64,000 bases of DNA from UTCFX2 sp963788305 (GTDB taxonomy: Bacteria > Chloroflexota > Anaerolineae > Anaerolineales > UBA4823). A program made the translations under genes and the position numbers. The DNA lies in the NCBI GenBank assembly GCA_963788305.1, contig CAWBGK010000011.1:372001-436000 (forward strand), written 5' to 3'. The notes under the pieces were generated by a model, which worked only from the letters and a program-made list of their open reading frames with translations, did no database searches and was not told where the DNA came from. Positions 9,001 through 17,112 of the stretch are shown here, piece by piece (the stretch's first letter is position 1; each line of letters begins with the position of its first letter).

Positions 9001-10187
9001 GTGTTGTTTCCCAAGCCCATCATGCGCGGCAAGCCCATCATGCGCGGCAGGCCCATCATCCGCGGCAGGCCCATCATCCGCGGCGCATCCAGCAGCCTGC
9101 CGGCAGAATCGAGCTCTGAAAGGCCCATCATCCGCGGCATGTCTGCCAGTCTATTTGGAACCTGTCCTTTTTCATACTCCAAACTGCTGAAGACGAACAA
9201 GTCGTAATCGCGGGTGAGATTTGTCAGGGTGACTGCAAGGGTGACGTTGCGTTCGCCGATCGGTATTTTATACCAATCCAAATCGCGATAATCGCTGAGG
9301 GGGGCTGAAATCACTCCAGGGTTGACCGGGAGGGCGCTATTCCAAGAGTTATTGGCCTCCTCGCTGGTTTTAAATGGGAGGTAGCGGACATTGGAGCTGA
9401 CTGCGTCTCCGCTACCGGGGTTCGTTGCACCAGCTCCGCAGGCATCGGCTCCTGAAATTACATCCTTTGGGCCATCGGGACTACCCCACCAGGTATTGCG
9501 AGCATCCAGGCAGGTGGGGGTGAGATTGTCGATGGCATAGGTGGTATTACCGGCAAAAGACATGTTTTGCAGGGTCAGATTACCGCCGACGTACATCAAG
9601 CCATCTTGCAGACAATTGGCAATGGTGACATGATCCATCGAAACGTTGCCGGCAACGCTAACACAGGTATCAGCAGAAGACACAGTGGTATGCGTCATTG
9701 TGCCGCTGCTGCCCGGGCCAAACACGATACCTTTCCAATCCCCTGGCAGGGGACTGGCGTAGCTTTGCGGAGCCCGGAAGGTGACCTGGGCATCGCTGGT
9801 CCCTAGGGCTTGAAGCGAGCCATATATCTGGGCATAACGGTTAAAATCAAACTCGACGCTGACACCCCCCTGCACTGATAGCACAATCCCTTTGGGCACA
9901 ACCAGGTCGTTGGTAATGATCAGGTAGGTGTCCAGGCCGCTGTTGGGCGACCAGGTTGTATTTGACTTCAAGCTGCCACCGATGAGCTGGATGTAATGGA
10001 TATCGCCAGCCGTGAAATCATTTTGCTGCAAATCGATTTCGGCGTTGACTTGAGATGGATTCTGATTAAACTGGTTTTCAAAACTGCTGGTGATAATGGA
10101 ACCGGTACAATTTTCAATCAGTAAATTGGTACCATTGTTCGTAAAACTGGAAGTTTGGACCTGAAGATCTGAATTCAAGGGCGTCAA
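6051..10187 (-). CDS. Giant surface protein, C-terminal segment: PPC, C25 peptidase, PKD
   Basis: This open frame is the last 1,378 residues of a giant exported protein that starts at 14753. It begins in beta-helix repeats, then has a PPC-type domain (about 275-430) interrupted by PRMMGL repeats. A gingipain-like C25 peptidase domain follows (about 455-900): a candidate catalytic His lies in NAHFSHWEI and the Cys in FSVGCHSGL, in the order seen in gingipains, followed by G-N-T-G-Y-G-Y-G-D. The C-terminal part has three consecutive PKD domains (each with W/Y-x-F-G-D-G-G-S-S-S) and ends in the short tail IYLPIVRR. Expected role: an outer surface or secreted cysteine protease. The TTG that opens this frame is not a real start; one extra C near 10182 shifts it from the preceding segment. 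Confidence 0.75.
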   Translation of the reverse strand: MTPLNSDLQVQTSSFTNNGTNLLIENCTGSIITSSFENQFNQNPSQVNAEIDLQQNDFTAGDIHYIQLIGGSLKSNTTWSPNSGLDTYLIITNDLVVPKGIVLSVQGGVSVEFDFNRYAQIYGSLQALGTSDAQVTFRAPQSYASPLPGDWKGIVFGPGSSGTMTHTTVSSADTCVSVAGNVSMDHVTIANCLQDGLMYVGGNLTLQNMSFAGNTTYAIDNLTPTCLDARNTWWGSPDGPKDVISGADACGAGATNPGSGDAVSSNVRYLPFKTSEEANNSWNSALPVNPGVISAPLSDYRDLDWYKIPIGERNVTLAVTLTNLTRDYDLFVFSSLEYEKGQVPNRLADMPRMMGLSELDSAGRLLDAPRMMGLPRMMGLPRMMGLPRMMGLGNNTGTTPESVSVEIFDRSGWYFILVAGYNGANDPNPYTLSVTVTPGPTNEHSGLILPVFTTPDTTDPNIQTLILTNFTRINQSAFQTNLNRLAADPHVNGQIIDLDAYPAIHDAYVRWDANPTDTASANFVANSIKALITALRPAYPNLQYLVVVGSDSVVPFYRVPDESNLSNEAQYTGDIFPSSTVGTSLKEKFYLSDDYYASFSAMVPYRGRYLYLTDLSIGRLVETPEEINTMIDAYLANPEYEITSGLVVGYDFLIDQSTAIYGKMVAANLNTSSLINNYWVASQLNVTWLRTFYELASINAHFSHWEIVPAEIAGGVVTSENIRDGLADRSGALDFSVGCHSGLNVPEGMATHSFDISQAEAGHGVNWIGNTGYGYGDRDEIAYSEQLSLLFLDQLSKVQTVGDALRLAKILYYNHTGVHSFTPYSEKVIEEMTLYGLPMLKLTLPDQIAQALPDWITRVKNDQATLEPAVRPLIPNTLSERTVEFNLTPEPVTTDSGTYYTIDDETEVVAGMPIMPRTSVDITLPGVTARGAFLESGHYSTITNFDPVISELVSDTSVGRVEPPFAFQTWAPYGWDLVNSLQTEAGLLQRLVVIPAQYHASAPTLGTLRLFDHLSYTVYYSDVDDEYPPTIWQISSVENETTQTITVDITDSSGVARLAVGYTDGDGNWVVVDFTQDPANPNLWAGTIPFSEDISYFIEALDTAGNVVQDANKAEYYPVRIAVPVADFTADVTSGIVPLTVQFTNSSTNATTFAWNFGDGGSSSGASPSHTFTVPGTYTVTLTANGSGGTDIEKKTSYIQVLNLAPVADFTADVTSGVAPLAVQFTNSSTNATTFSWDFGDGGSSSEASPSHTFTSPGTYTVTLTANGSGGTDIEKKTSYIQVLNLAPVADFTADVTSGVAPLAVQFTNTSTNATSYAWDFGDGGSSSGASPSHTFTVPGTYTVTLTANGPGGSDQSIQVDMIHVFTEFSIYLPIVRR
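9012..9137 (-). repeat. In-frame PRMMGL hexapeptide repeats
   Basis: Four back-to-back 18-bp units (9012-9083) and one separate unit (9120-9137) encode PRMMGL. They sit inside the PPC domain, between the strand D-L-F-V-F-S-S and the strand S-V-E-I-F-D. The units are nearly identical in DNA, which suggests recent expansion by slippage. Confidence 0.85.
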
Positions 10188-10198
10188 TACCGGCAGCG

Positions 10199-13100
10199 TT
10201 ATTCGACAGGGTGGAATGGCTCATCGAGATCTGGCTTTGAATTGCAACAAGAGCCCGCCCATGGTTGTTTTGAATGGTGAAATGAGGGAGGATAATACCC
10301 GTCGAGCTTTGGACCTGCAAGGCATCCCCTAGATTGGTTTCCATGATCAGGGTGTCTATAACCGGGGTGGCCGAGTAAATATCCAGTCCCCGGGCCAGGC
10401 TCTTGCGGATTGCGCTGTTCTGGATGGTGGGGTTGAATTCGCAGATGGCGATTTCGGCAAACACATTCCGGTTGTGGCAGGCTTCCCAGGAGCGTTGAGC
10501 GCCCCCATACTCTACGGTCACGTGATCCAACAGGCTGTCGGTGTCGCTGCTGTCTGGGGAGAAAAAGATCCCGGTCCACTGACCAGGCTGAGGAGTTCGA
10601 GCTGGCGGATGTGAAGATGATGGGTTGGGTGGCCGTCCCAATCGCCCGCAGTGACCCGGAGATGTCCAGGTACGCGCCGGAGGTAAAACTTAGCTGCACG
10701 CCGGGGTCGATCGTCAACACCGTGCCATTTTTTACAGTCAGGCCGGCAACTCCCAGGGGGAATGGATAGTTGGTGGGCAATATTGTCGATATCCCCATTG
10801 AACCCGCCAGCGCCAGCCCGTTAAACCCACCATTATTGCTTGCGCTGTTGCCAGTACCGAGTACAGGCAGGCCGCCACCGTTGGTATAGTTGAGATAAAC
10901 CGCATTACCCGTGTTGCTATTAAAAATGTTACCCGACCACTGCAGGTTAAGAGAAGCGGAACTGCTGGTCTGAATGGTTACACCGTTACCCAGATTGGCG
11001 TGAATCAGGGTGTTCTGCATTGAAAATGGGGAATTATTGGCCGATAGTCCTCCTTTCAGGTTGTTCTGGATGGTATTGTTCTGCAGCTGAGGGGTGGAAT
11101 CGACGAGCGCAATGCCATATTGGGCATTGTTCTGGATGGTGTTGTGCAGGAGTTGGGCATTTGAGTTTGTAAGGTAAATTCCATACGGGGCATTGTTCTG
11201 GATGGTGCTGTCCTGCAGCAGCAGGCTGGAATTCGTAGCACACAACCCGGAATTGGAACTGTCACTGATGGTGATGTTGATCAGAGTGGGTGAGGCGTTG
11301 ATGGCTCCAACGACACCATAGCAGCCGCGAGGCTCCCCGGCATAGCGAATGGAAGCGTACTCCATCCGGTTGCGGGAATCGTCGCTGTCAGGCGTAAAGT
11401 AGATGCCGGACCACTGGCCAGGCTGCGGGGCGGCATTGGCGCTGGTAAAGGCGATCGGCTGAGCGGCTGTGCCGATGGCACGCAGGGCGCCTTGAATCTC
11501 CAGGAAACCCCCATTCCTGAAAAGAAATTGAGCTCCCGGGCTGACCGTCAGCTCCGTGCCATTATAGACAATCAGACCCCCGATGACCAGAGGCAGAGGA
11601 TAGCTGGCCGGCCAGGTGGTCGCCATCCCCATGGAACCGCTGATGTACAGACCATTGAGGCCGGTATTGCCGCTGATCGTGTTCCCCGTGCCCAGCGTAG
11701 GAAGACCGCCGCCGTCGCTATAGCTAACGGAAATCGCATATCCTACGTTATTCAGGATCTGGTTATCCGTCCACGGCAAAGCCCCCAGAGCGATCTGAGA
11801 TGATCGGATGGAGACCCCACCTGATTGGTTGTTCTGGATGGTGTTGTTCTGCAATTGAGGGGTGGAATCGACGAGCGCAATGCCATATTGGGCATTGTTC
11901 TGGATGGTGTTGTGCAGGAGTTGGGCATTTGAGTTTGTAAGGTAAATTCCATACGGGGCATTGTTCTGGATGGTGCTGTCCTGCAGCAGCAGGCTGGAAT
12001 TCGAGGCGCACAACCCGGAATTGGAACTGTCACTGATGGTGATGTTGATCAGAGTGGGTGAGGCGTTGATGGCTCCAACGACACCATAGCAGCCGCGAGG
12101 CTCCCCGGCATAGCGAATGGAAGCGTACTCCATCCGGTTGCGGGAATCGTCGCTGTCAGGCGTAAAGTAGATGCCGGACCACTGGCCAGGCTGCGGGGCG
12201 GCATTGGCGCTGGTAAAGGCGATCGGCTGAGCGGCTGTGCCGATGGCACGCAGGGCGCCTTGAATCTCCAGGAAACCCCCATTCCTGAAAAGAAATTGAG
12301 CTCCCGGGCTGACCGTCAGCTCCGTGCCATTATAGACAATCAGACCCCCGATGACCAGAGGCAGAGGATAGCTGGCCGGCCAGGTGGTCGCCATCCCCAT
12401 GGAACCGCTGATGCCCAACCCATTGACGCCGCTATTCCCACTTATCGTGTTCCCCGTGCCCAGGGTAGGCAGACCGCCGCCGCCGCTATAGATAACAGAA
12501 ATCGCATATCCTACGTTATTCAGGATCTGGTTATCCGTCCACGGCAAAACCCCCAGAGCGATCTGAGATGATCGGATGGAGACCCCACCTGATTGGTTGT
12601 TCTGGATGGTGTTGTTCTGCAGCTGAGGGTTGGAATCGAGGAGATAAATGCCATACTGGGTATTGTTCTGGATGGTGTTGTGCAGGAGTTGGGCATTTGA
12701 GTTTGTAAGGTAAACACCATACTGGGCATTGTTCTGGATGGTGCTGTCCTGCAGCAGCAGGCTGGAATTCGAGGCGCAAAGCCCAGAGGTGGAACTTTCG
12801 CTGATGGTGATGTTGATCAGAGTGGGTGAGGCGTTGATGACTGCCACTGCACCAGAGCAGCCGTAAGGTTCCCCGGCATAGCGAATGGAAGCGTACTCCA
12901 TCCGGTTGCGGGAATCGTCGCTGTCAGGCGCAAAGTAGATGCCGAACCACTGGCCAGGCTGCGGGGTGGGATTGGCGGTGGTAAAGGTGATCCGCTGAGA
13001 GGTTGTGCCGATGGCACGCAGGGAACCATTGACCTGCAGGTAGCCACTATTGGAAAGCAGCTGAGCTCCCGGGCTGACCGTCAGCTCCGTGCCATTGTTG

Positions 13101-13741
13101 ATCGTCAGGCCCCCAATGACCAGGGGAAGGGGATAGCTGGCCGGCCAGGTGGTCGCCATCCCCATGGAACCGCTGATGCCCAACCCATTGACGCCGCTAT
13201 TCCCACTTATCGTGTTCCCCGTGCCCAGGGTAGGCAGACCACCGCCGCCGCCATAGATAACGGAAATCGCATTCCCAACGTTGTTCAGGATCTGGTTACC
13301 CGTCCACGGCAAAGCCCCCAGGGCGGTAGTTTTCGATTGAAGTTGAACCCCGCCGTTCTGGTTGTTCTGGATGGTGTTATTCTGCATTTGAGGGTTTGAA
13401 TCGACGAGCGCAATTCCGTAATTGGCGTTGTTCTGGATGGTGCTGTCTTGCAGCAGCAGGCTGGAATTCGAGGCGCACAGCCCGGAGTTGGAACTGTCGC
13501 TGATGGTGATGTTAATCAGAGTGGGCGAAGCGCTACAGGCTACTATTCCACCTCTATAATATTCGCATTGTGTAGACCTGCCAGCATAGCGGATAGAAGC
13601 GTATTCGATCCGGTTGCGCAAATCGTTACTGCCAGTCCGGAAAGTAATACCGGACCACTGGCCGGGCTGCGGGGTGGCATTGGCAAGAGTAAAGGTAATT
13701 GGTTGGGCGGGCTGTACCAATAGCGCGCAGGGCACCATCAA
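10199..13741 (-). CDS. Giant surface protein, central beta-helix segment
   Basis: Middle part of the same giant protein. It consists of right-handed parallel beta-helix repeats rich in Asn, with ladders such as LLQDSTIQNNAxYGIYL and NTIQNN, arranged in modules of about 256 residues. Each module contains a P-Q-P-G-Q-W-S-G-I strand, a block M-E-Y-A-S-I-R-Y-A-G, the IQNN ladder, and G-N-T-I-S-G-N-S-G followed by M-G-M-A-T-T-W-P. The fold is that of pectin-lyase-like or NosD/CASH surface proteins. The frame joins the upstream segment through one extra G at 13709-13711 (the undisturbed reading gives G-T-A-A-Q-P-I). It joins the downstream segment through one extra A near 10598 (giving S-S-T-P-Q-P-G-Q-W). 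Residues after that point in this frame are out-of-frame nonsense. Confidence 0.75.
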   Translation of the reverse strand: MMVPCALLVQPAQPITFTLANATPQPGQWSGITFRTGSNDLRNRIEYASIRYAGRSTQCEYYRGGIVACSASPTLINITISDSSNSGLCASNSSLLLQDSTIQNNANYGIALVDSNPQMQNNTIQNNQNGGVQLQSKTTALGALPWTGNQILNNVGNAISVIYGGGGGLPTLGTGNTISGNSGVNGLGISGSMGMATTWPASYPLPLVIGGLTINNGTELTVSPGAQLLSNSGYLQVNGSLRAIGTTSQRITFTTANPTPQPGQWFGIYFAPDSDDSRNRMEYASIRYAGEPYGCSGAVAVINASPTLINITISESSTSGLCASNSSLLLQDSTIQNNAQYGVYLTNSNAQLLHNTIQNNTQYGIYLLDSNPQLQNNTIQNNQSGGVSIRSSQIALGVLPWTDNQILNNVGYAISVIYSGGGGLPTLGTGNTISGNSGVNGLGISGSMGMATTWPASYPLPLVIGGLIVYNGTELTVSPGAQFLFRNGGFLEIQGALRAIGTAAQPIAFTSANAAPQPGQWSGIYFTPDSDDSRNRMEYASIRYAGEPRGCYGVVGAINASPTLINITISDSSNSGLCASNSSLLLQDSTIQNNAPYGIYLTNSNAQLLHNTIQNNAQYGIALVDSTPQLQNNTIQNNQSGGVSIRSSQIALGALPWTDNQILNNVGYAISVSYSDGGGLPTLGTGNTISGNTGLNGLYISGSMGMATTWPASYPLPLVIGGLIVYNGTELTVSPGAQFLFRNGGFLEIQGALRAIGTAAQPIAFTSANAAPQPGQWSGIYFTPDSDDSRNRMEYASIRYAGEPRGCYGVVGAINASPTLINITISDSSNSGLCATNSSLLLQDSTIQNNAPYGIYLTNSNAQLLHNTIQNNAQYGIALVDSTPQLQNNTIQNNLKGGLSANNSPFSMQNTLIHANLGNGVTIQTSSSASLNLQWSGNIFNSNTGNAVYLNYTNGGGLPVLGTGNSASNNGGFNGLALAGSMGISTILPTNYPFPLGVAGLTVKNGTVLTIDPGVQLSFTSGAYLDISGSLRAIGTATQPIIFTSASSNSSAWSVDRDLFLPRQQRHRQPVGSRDRRVWGRSTLLGSLPQPECVCRNRHLRIQPHHPEQRNPQEPGPGTGYLLGHPGYRHPDHGNQSRGCLAGPKLDGYYPPSFHHSKQPWAGSCCNSKPDLDEPFHPVE

Positions 13742-14530
13742 CGATCAGGCCATCACTGTCATTTGTGAAAAGCACCTGAGCTCCCGGACTAATTGTCAGC
13801 TCCGTGCCATTGTTGATCATCAGGTAACTAGTAATCAGGGGCAGGGGATAAGTGGTTGGCCAGGTGGTCGCCATCCCCAGGGAACCACTGATGAACAGCC
13901 CATTTAGGCCAGAATTCCCGTTGATCGTGTTACCCGTGCCCAAAGACGGCAGCCCGCCGCCGCCGTCATAGATCACAGAAATCGCATCCCCAAAGTTATT
14001 CAGGATCTGGTTGTCCGTCCACGGCAAAGCCCCCAGGGCGGTAGTATTCGATTGAAGTTGAACACCGCCGGCCTGGTTGTTCTGGATTGTGTTGTTCTGC
14101 AATTGAGGGGTGGAATCGCGTAGAGAAATGCCATACTGGGCATTGTTCTGGATGGTGCTGTCCTGCAGGAGCAAGCTGGAATTCGATGCCCTTAGCCCGG
14201 ACATGGCGCTTTCACTGATGATGCTGTTGATCAGGGTGGGGGAAGCGCTGCAGGCAGTCAGTGCACCACCGTAGCAACTGTTACCGTAGTAGGTCCCGGC
14301 ATAACGGATGGAAGCATATTCCATCCGGCTGCGGGCATCGTCACTGCTGTCCATGAACGTGATACCGCCCCACTGGCCGGGCTGCGGAGTGGCATTGGTG
14401 CTGGTAAAAGCGATCGGCTGAGCGGCTGTCCCGATGGCGCGCAGGGCGCCTTGAATATCCAGGTATGTCCCGCTGGTAAAGCGGACTTCTACGCCCGGCT
14501 CGATGGTCAGCAAGACGCCGTTGGCAATGG
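11061..14530 (-). repeat. Tandem ~768-bp beta-helix modules
   Basis: The anchor TTGTTCTGGAT recurs at 11061, 11829, 12597, 13362 and 14077, giving spacings of 768, 768, 765 and 715 bp. The stretches 11281-11640 and 12049-12408 appear identical base for base, so at least one duplication is very recent. Modules differ in the number of inner IQNN ladder rungs, which explains the length differences. Such an array is prone to recombination and to mis-assembly. Confidence 0.9.
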
Positions 14531-14753
14531 TGATACCGGAATCCACCAAGTAAGGGCTGTTAGCCAGGGTCCAGGTCGTGTCTGTGATGATGGTACCGCC
14601 AACGTTGATACTTGATGGATGCGCAGCAGGTAGGGTATATTTATCGGGAAAAGGATCTATTTCTGCAGCTGAGGCAAGGAAAGTGGAATACCAAAGACCG
14701 AAGAGAACCAGGACCATGCTCACAGGAAGACAATGCTTACTTTTCGAGATCAT
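13626..14753 (-). CDS. Giant surface protein, N-terminal segment with signal peptide
   Basis: First part of the giant protein. The start is placed at the ATG at 14753 (MISKSKHCLPVSMVLVLFG) because GGAAGGG lies five bases upstream and the resulting N-terminus is a typical Sec signal peptide with cleavage expected near F-L-A-S-A-A-E. An earlier in-frame start would add 26 residues ahead of it. The mature protein opens with a beta-helix cap (I-T-D-T-T-W-T-L; T-I-E-P-G-V-E-V-R-F) and the first IQNN module. With the three single-base insertions removed, the whole gene 6051-14753 reads as one frame of 2,899 residues. Confidence 0.75.
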   Translation of the reverse strand: MISKSKHCLPVSMVLVLFGLWYSTFLASAAEIDPFPDKYTLPAAHPSSINVGGTIITDTTWTLANSPYLVDSGITIANGVLLTIEPGVEVRFTSGTYLDIQGALRAIGTAAQPIAFTSTNATPQPGQWGGITFMDSSDDARSRMEYASIRYAGTYYGNSCYGGALTACSASPTLINSIISESAMSGLRASNSSLLLQDSTIQNNAQYGISLRDSTPQLQNNTIQNNQAGGVQLQSNTTALGALPWTDNQILNNFGDAISVIYDGGGGLPSLGTGNTINGNSGLNGLFISGSLGMATTWPTTYPLPLITSYLMINNGTELTISPGAQVLFTNDSDGLIVDGALRAIGTARPTNYLYSCQCHPAARPVVRYYFPDWQ

Positions 14754-14840
14754 ATACCCTTCCAGTCTTGATACTCTTTTAGGTCCCAATCCGGTTTTCC
14801 CTGCCAGAAAAGCGGCAAAAATCGTCAGCACGGGTCCTAA

Positions 14841-15599
14841 TTAATCTTCATCTAGTAAGGAGCGTGCATCAGTGGTGTCTATCTGGGCTCCTAGTTCTTC
14901 GAATACCTGTTGAGCCTGGCTGGCATACTCCCGGGTGAGGGCTGGCTGGCCGAATTGGCGCAGGAGCTTTGCCAGCGCCAGTTGGGTGCAGGCTGTCTCG
15001 TAGCGGCTGGCAGTGGTTTCTGGATTTACTAACACTTCTTCGAGTTTGTGTTTGGCATCGGACAGATTTCCTTTAAGCCCCTCGGCCTGGGCAGACAGGC
15101 GCGCTAGAGCGATGGATTCCTGCCCCAACTCCTCATTGCCCAATAAGTGCAAGGCAGCCAGTTCCGCTTCAGCCTTTGGAAGGTCACCCAGGGACAAGTA
15201 GACCTGCGCCAGCCAGCGGCAAATGGCAGCATGAAATTCGGTATCCTGCAATTCCTCTTCCAGGCGGCGTGCAGCGAGCAGGGTCTGTTCTGCAGAAAGG
15301 TAATCACCCCAACGCCAGAGCAAGGTAGCCAGGACCGTCTGGGCGAACAGGACGCCTTCGGGGGCGTCGAGCTTTTGGAATATCTCCAGGCCGCGGCTGG
15401 CGAATTGAAGCCCTGGCTCCAGGTCACCCAGGTGAAAATAGAGGTCGCCCAAATTGCAGCACGTCATAGCCAGGCTGGTACTGGTCACCGATCTTCTCCT
15501 GCAGCTCAAGGGCTTGCAAGTAAGCCTGGCGGGCGAGGTTCCAATCATCCATTTCCAGGGCGATGACCCCCAGGTTGGCCTGGTCTTTTGCTCTTCCAA
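14841..15599 (-). CDS. TIR-cyclase-STAND-TPR protein, C-terminal TPR segment
   Basis: Last part of the large signalling protein that starts at 19501. From N-L-G-D-L-Y-F-H-L-G-D-L-E-P-G onward it is a run of tetratricopeptide repeats (A-E-Q-T-L-L-A-A-R-R; W-L-A-Q-V-Y-L-S-L-G-D-L), which normally serve as a protein-binding or ligand-sensing scaffold. The first residues of this open frame are out of frame; one extra C near 15490 (GACCAG for GACAG) shifts it from the previous segment. It ends with S-L-L-D-E-D and the stop at 14841. Confidence 0.65.
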   Translation of the reverse strand: MEEQKTRPTWGSSPWKWMIGTSPARLTCKPLSCRRRSVTSTSLAMTCCNLGDLYFHLGDLEPGLQFASRGLEIFQKLDAPEGVLFAQTVLATLLWRWGDYLSAEQTLLAARRLEEELQDTEFHAAICRWLAQVYLSLGDLPKAEAELAALHLLGNEELGQESIALARLSAQAEGLKGNLSDAKHKLEEVLVNPETTASRYETACTQLALAKLLRQFGQPALTREYASQAQQVFEELGAQIDTTDARSLLDED

Positions 15600-16041
15600 T
15601 CAAGTCATTTAACTCGTCGCAAATCGCGGTTGCCTGGTGGCAGTGACCCAGGGCGGAGGCCAGATTGCCCTGAGCGCGCTCAGAAATGCTGGCCAGGCGG
15701 TGGGCCAAAGCCAGCTCGGGCTGCGATCCGGATGTCTCAGCGGTTAACAGGGCAGCTTCTATCTGAGGGTTGGCACGTTTAAAATCTGGCCAGCGGAGAC
15801 CCACGATCCCACCTAAAATATGCATTAAGGCCATTTCAGCGGAATCGGGTCTGCCTGATAAGATCTGCAGCCCTTTTTCCTGCCAAGAAAGTGCAGTTTC
15901 AAGGTTTGCATGCCCACCCTGGCGCTCAAAAACACGGCCAATCTCATAACAGATGCGGGCGCGCAGTAAAACGGCATCTTCATCCATATCTTCAGAAAAG
16001 CCTGTCAAAAGCAGTCTCAAAGTGAGATTGGGCTTCTGCAA
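15424..16041 (-). CDS. TIR-cyclase-STAND-TPR protein, TPR segment
   Basis: TPR-rich part of the same large protein (L-R-A-R-I-C-Y-E-I-G; A-L-S-W-Q-E-K-G-L; L-G-V-I-A-L-E-M-D-D-W). It follows the preceding segment through one extra T in a TTTT run near 16008: the repaired reading is F-D-R-L-S-E-D-M-D-E-D. The last dozen residues of this frame are nonsense after the next shift. Confidence 0.65.
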   Translation of the reverse strand: MQKPNLTLRLLLTGFSEDMDEDAVLLRARICYEIGRVFERQGGHANLETALSWQEKGLQILSGRPDSAEMALMHILGGIVGLRWPDFKRANPQIEAALLTAETSGSQPELALAHRLASISERAQGNLASALGHCHQATAICDELNDLIGRAKDQANLGVIALEMDDWNLARQAYLQALELQEKIGDQYQPGYDVLQFGRPLFSPG

Positions 16042-16609
16042 ACCGGCCTGTCAAAGCCAGCAGCCTGGCCAGGTAGACATGCGCTTGAACCAGGTCACGC
16101 CCGGGCTGGGGTGATTTCTGTGATATTTCAAGGGCGTGTTCGAGGTGTGCCAGTGCGGTGTCATTGGCAAAGGCCTGAGCGTCGGACTGCCCGGCCAGCA
16201 AATGATAATGGAAAGCAGCTTCCCACTGGCAGCCTGCGTCAAAATGGTAGGCCAGCAGGGCGGCAAAGCGAGAGTTTTGATCATCGCTCTGGCTGTGTTT
16301 GTTTTCCAAAAACCGGCCGATCACGGCGTGGTATTCGCTTTGCAGGCTGGCAGGAATATTCTCATAGGCCACCTGCCGTACCAGGCTGTGACGAAATTCA
16401 TATTCAAGTGCAGACGGGTCTTTCCGGTCTTTGAGTGGCACCCTCTCAAGCAAGGCGGCATTCATTAATTCTTTTATCTGGTTTGAATAATCCTGGCGTG
16501 TACGGCCGCTTGACTGGTAGACGTGCCAGAGCAGCTCTTCGCTGCTTTCTTCGCCGGCGGTCGCGGCAATCCACAACAGGCGGCGCGATGCCGGGGCAGG
16601 AAAAATCAA
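15992..16609 (-). CDS. TIR-cyclase-STAND-TPR protein, ATPase-to-TPR segment
   Basis: Covers the winged-helix and arm region that follows a STAND NTPase (L-L-W-I-A-A-T-A-G; Y-S-N-Q-I-K-E-L; E-Y-E-F-R-H-S-L-V-R-Q-V-A-Y) and the first TPRs. It joins the upstream segment through one extra T in a five-T run near 16608; the repaired reading is I-D-Q-L-D-F-P-A-P-A-S-R-R. Confidence 0.65.
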   Translation of the reverse strand: MIFPAPASRRLLWIAATAGEESSEELLWHVYQSSGRTRQDYSNQIKELMNAALLERVPLKDRKDPSALEYEFRHSLVRQVAYENIPASLQSEYHAVIGRFLENKHSQSDDQNSRFAALLAYHFDAGCQWEAAFHYHLLAGQSDAQAFANDTALAHLEHALEISQKSPQPGRDLVQAHVYLARLLALTGRFAEAQSHFETAFDRLF

Positions 16610-17102
16610 GCTGGTCGATGCGGTTTTGAATGATCTGATAAAGCGAATCGGGCACGTTTATCGACTGTTTGTCGTCCGTGAGCTGCCATTGTCCGTTGAC
16701 CGAACGAATGAGGCCGGATTCAATCATGGTATTGAGAAGCTCTTCAATGTAGAGTGGATTGCCATCGGTCTTCTTCTGAATGAAGGCCTGGAAACTGACT
16801 GGCAGCTCGGCGGCAGACAATAAGTTAGAAAGCAAGATACCGGCGTCGGCCTGCGACAGCTCAGAAAGTGCCAGGGTGATGCAGTTGGGGTTTTCATTGG
16901 TCATTGACTGCCAGGCGGCAAGCGCAGGATTCTCTTTCAAACTTCGAAAGACCAGGCAGAACATAACTGGCAAGCTAAAGTCAAGCTTCTTGACCACATA
17001 TTTCAACAGCTCGAGCGATTCGACGTCGGCCCAATGCAGATCGTCGAAGAGTATGACCAGAGGTCGGCGACGTGCCGCCTGGGTTAATAGTTCACACAGC
17101 AC
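16446..17102 (-). CDS. TIR-cyclase-STAND-TPR protein, STAND ATPase core
   Basis: Core of the ATPase domain after Walker A: the Walker B stretch is P-L-V-I-L-F-D-D-L-H-W-A-D, typical of AAA/STAND regulators related to the LuxR-MalT and soluble adenylyl cyclase ATPases. Later come a sensor-like block (V-M-F-C-L-V-F-R-S-L) and an E-x-L-L-N-T-M-I helix. It joins the upstream segment through one extra A in an AAAA run near 17118. Residues after about 16605 are out of frame. Confidence 0.7.
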   Translation of the reverse strand: MLCELLTQAARRRPLVILFDDLHWADVESLELLKYVVKKLDFSLPVMFCLVFRSLKENPALAAWQSMTNENPNCITLALSELSQADAGILLSNLLSAAELPVSFQAFIQKKTDGNPLYIEELLNTMIESGLIRSVNGQWQLTDDKQSINVPDSLYQIIQNRIDQLDFSCPGIAPPVVDCRDRRRRKQRRAALARLPVKRPYTPGLFKPDKRINECRLA

Positions 17103-17112
17103 CTGGCGAGTG

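Noticed and set aside
13626..13741. Programmed frameshifting as explanation for the broken beta-helix gene
   Set aside because: The three breaks are simple single-base insertions at unrelated sites, and similar insertions break many unrelated genes in the window, so error is the simpler explanation.
16446..16609. Separate small genes in the TIR-cyclase region
   Set aside because: The fragments overlap at their ends, lack ribosome sites, and join into one family architecture when a single base is removed at each overlap.
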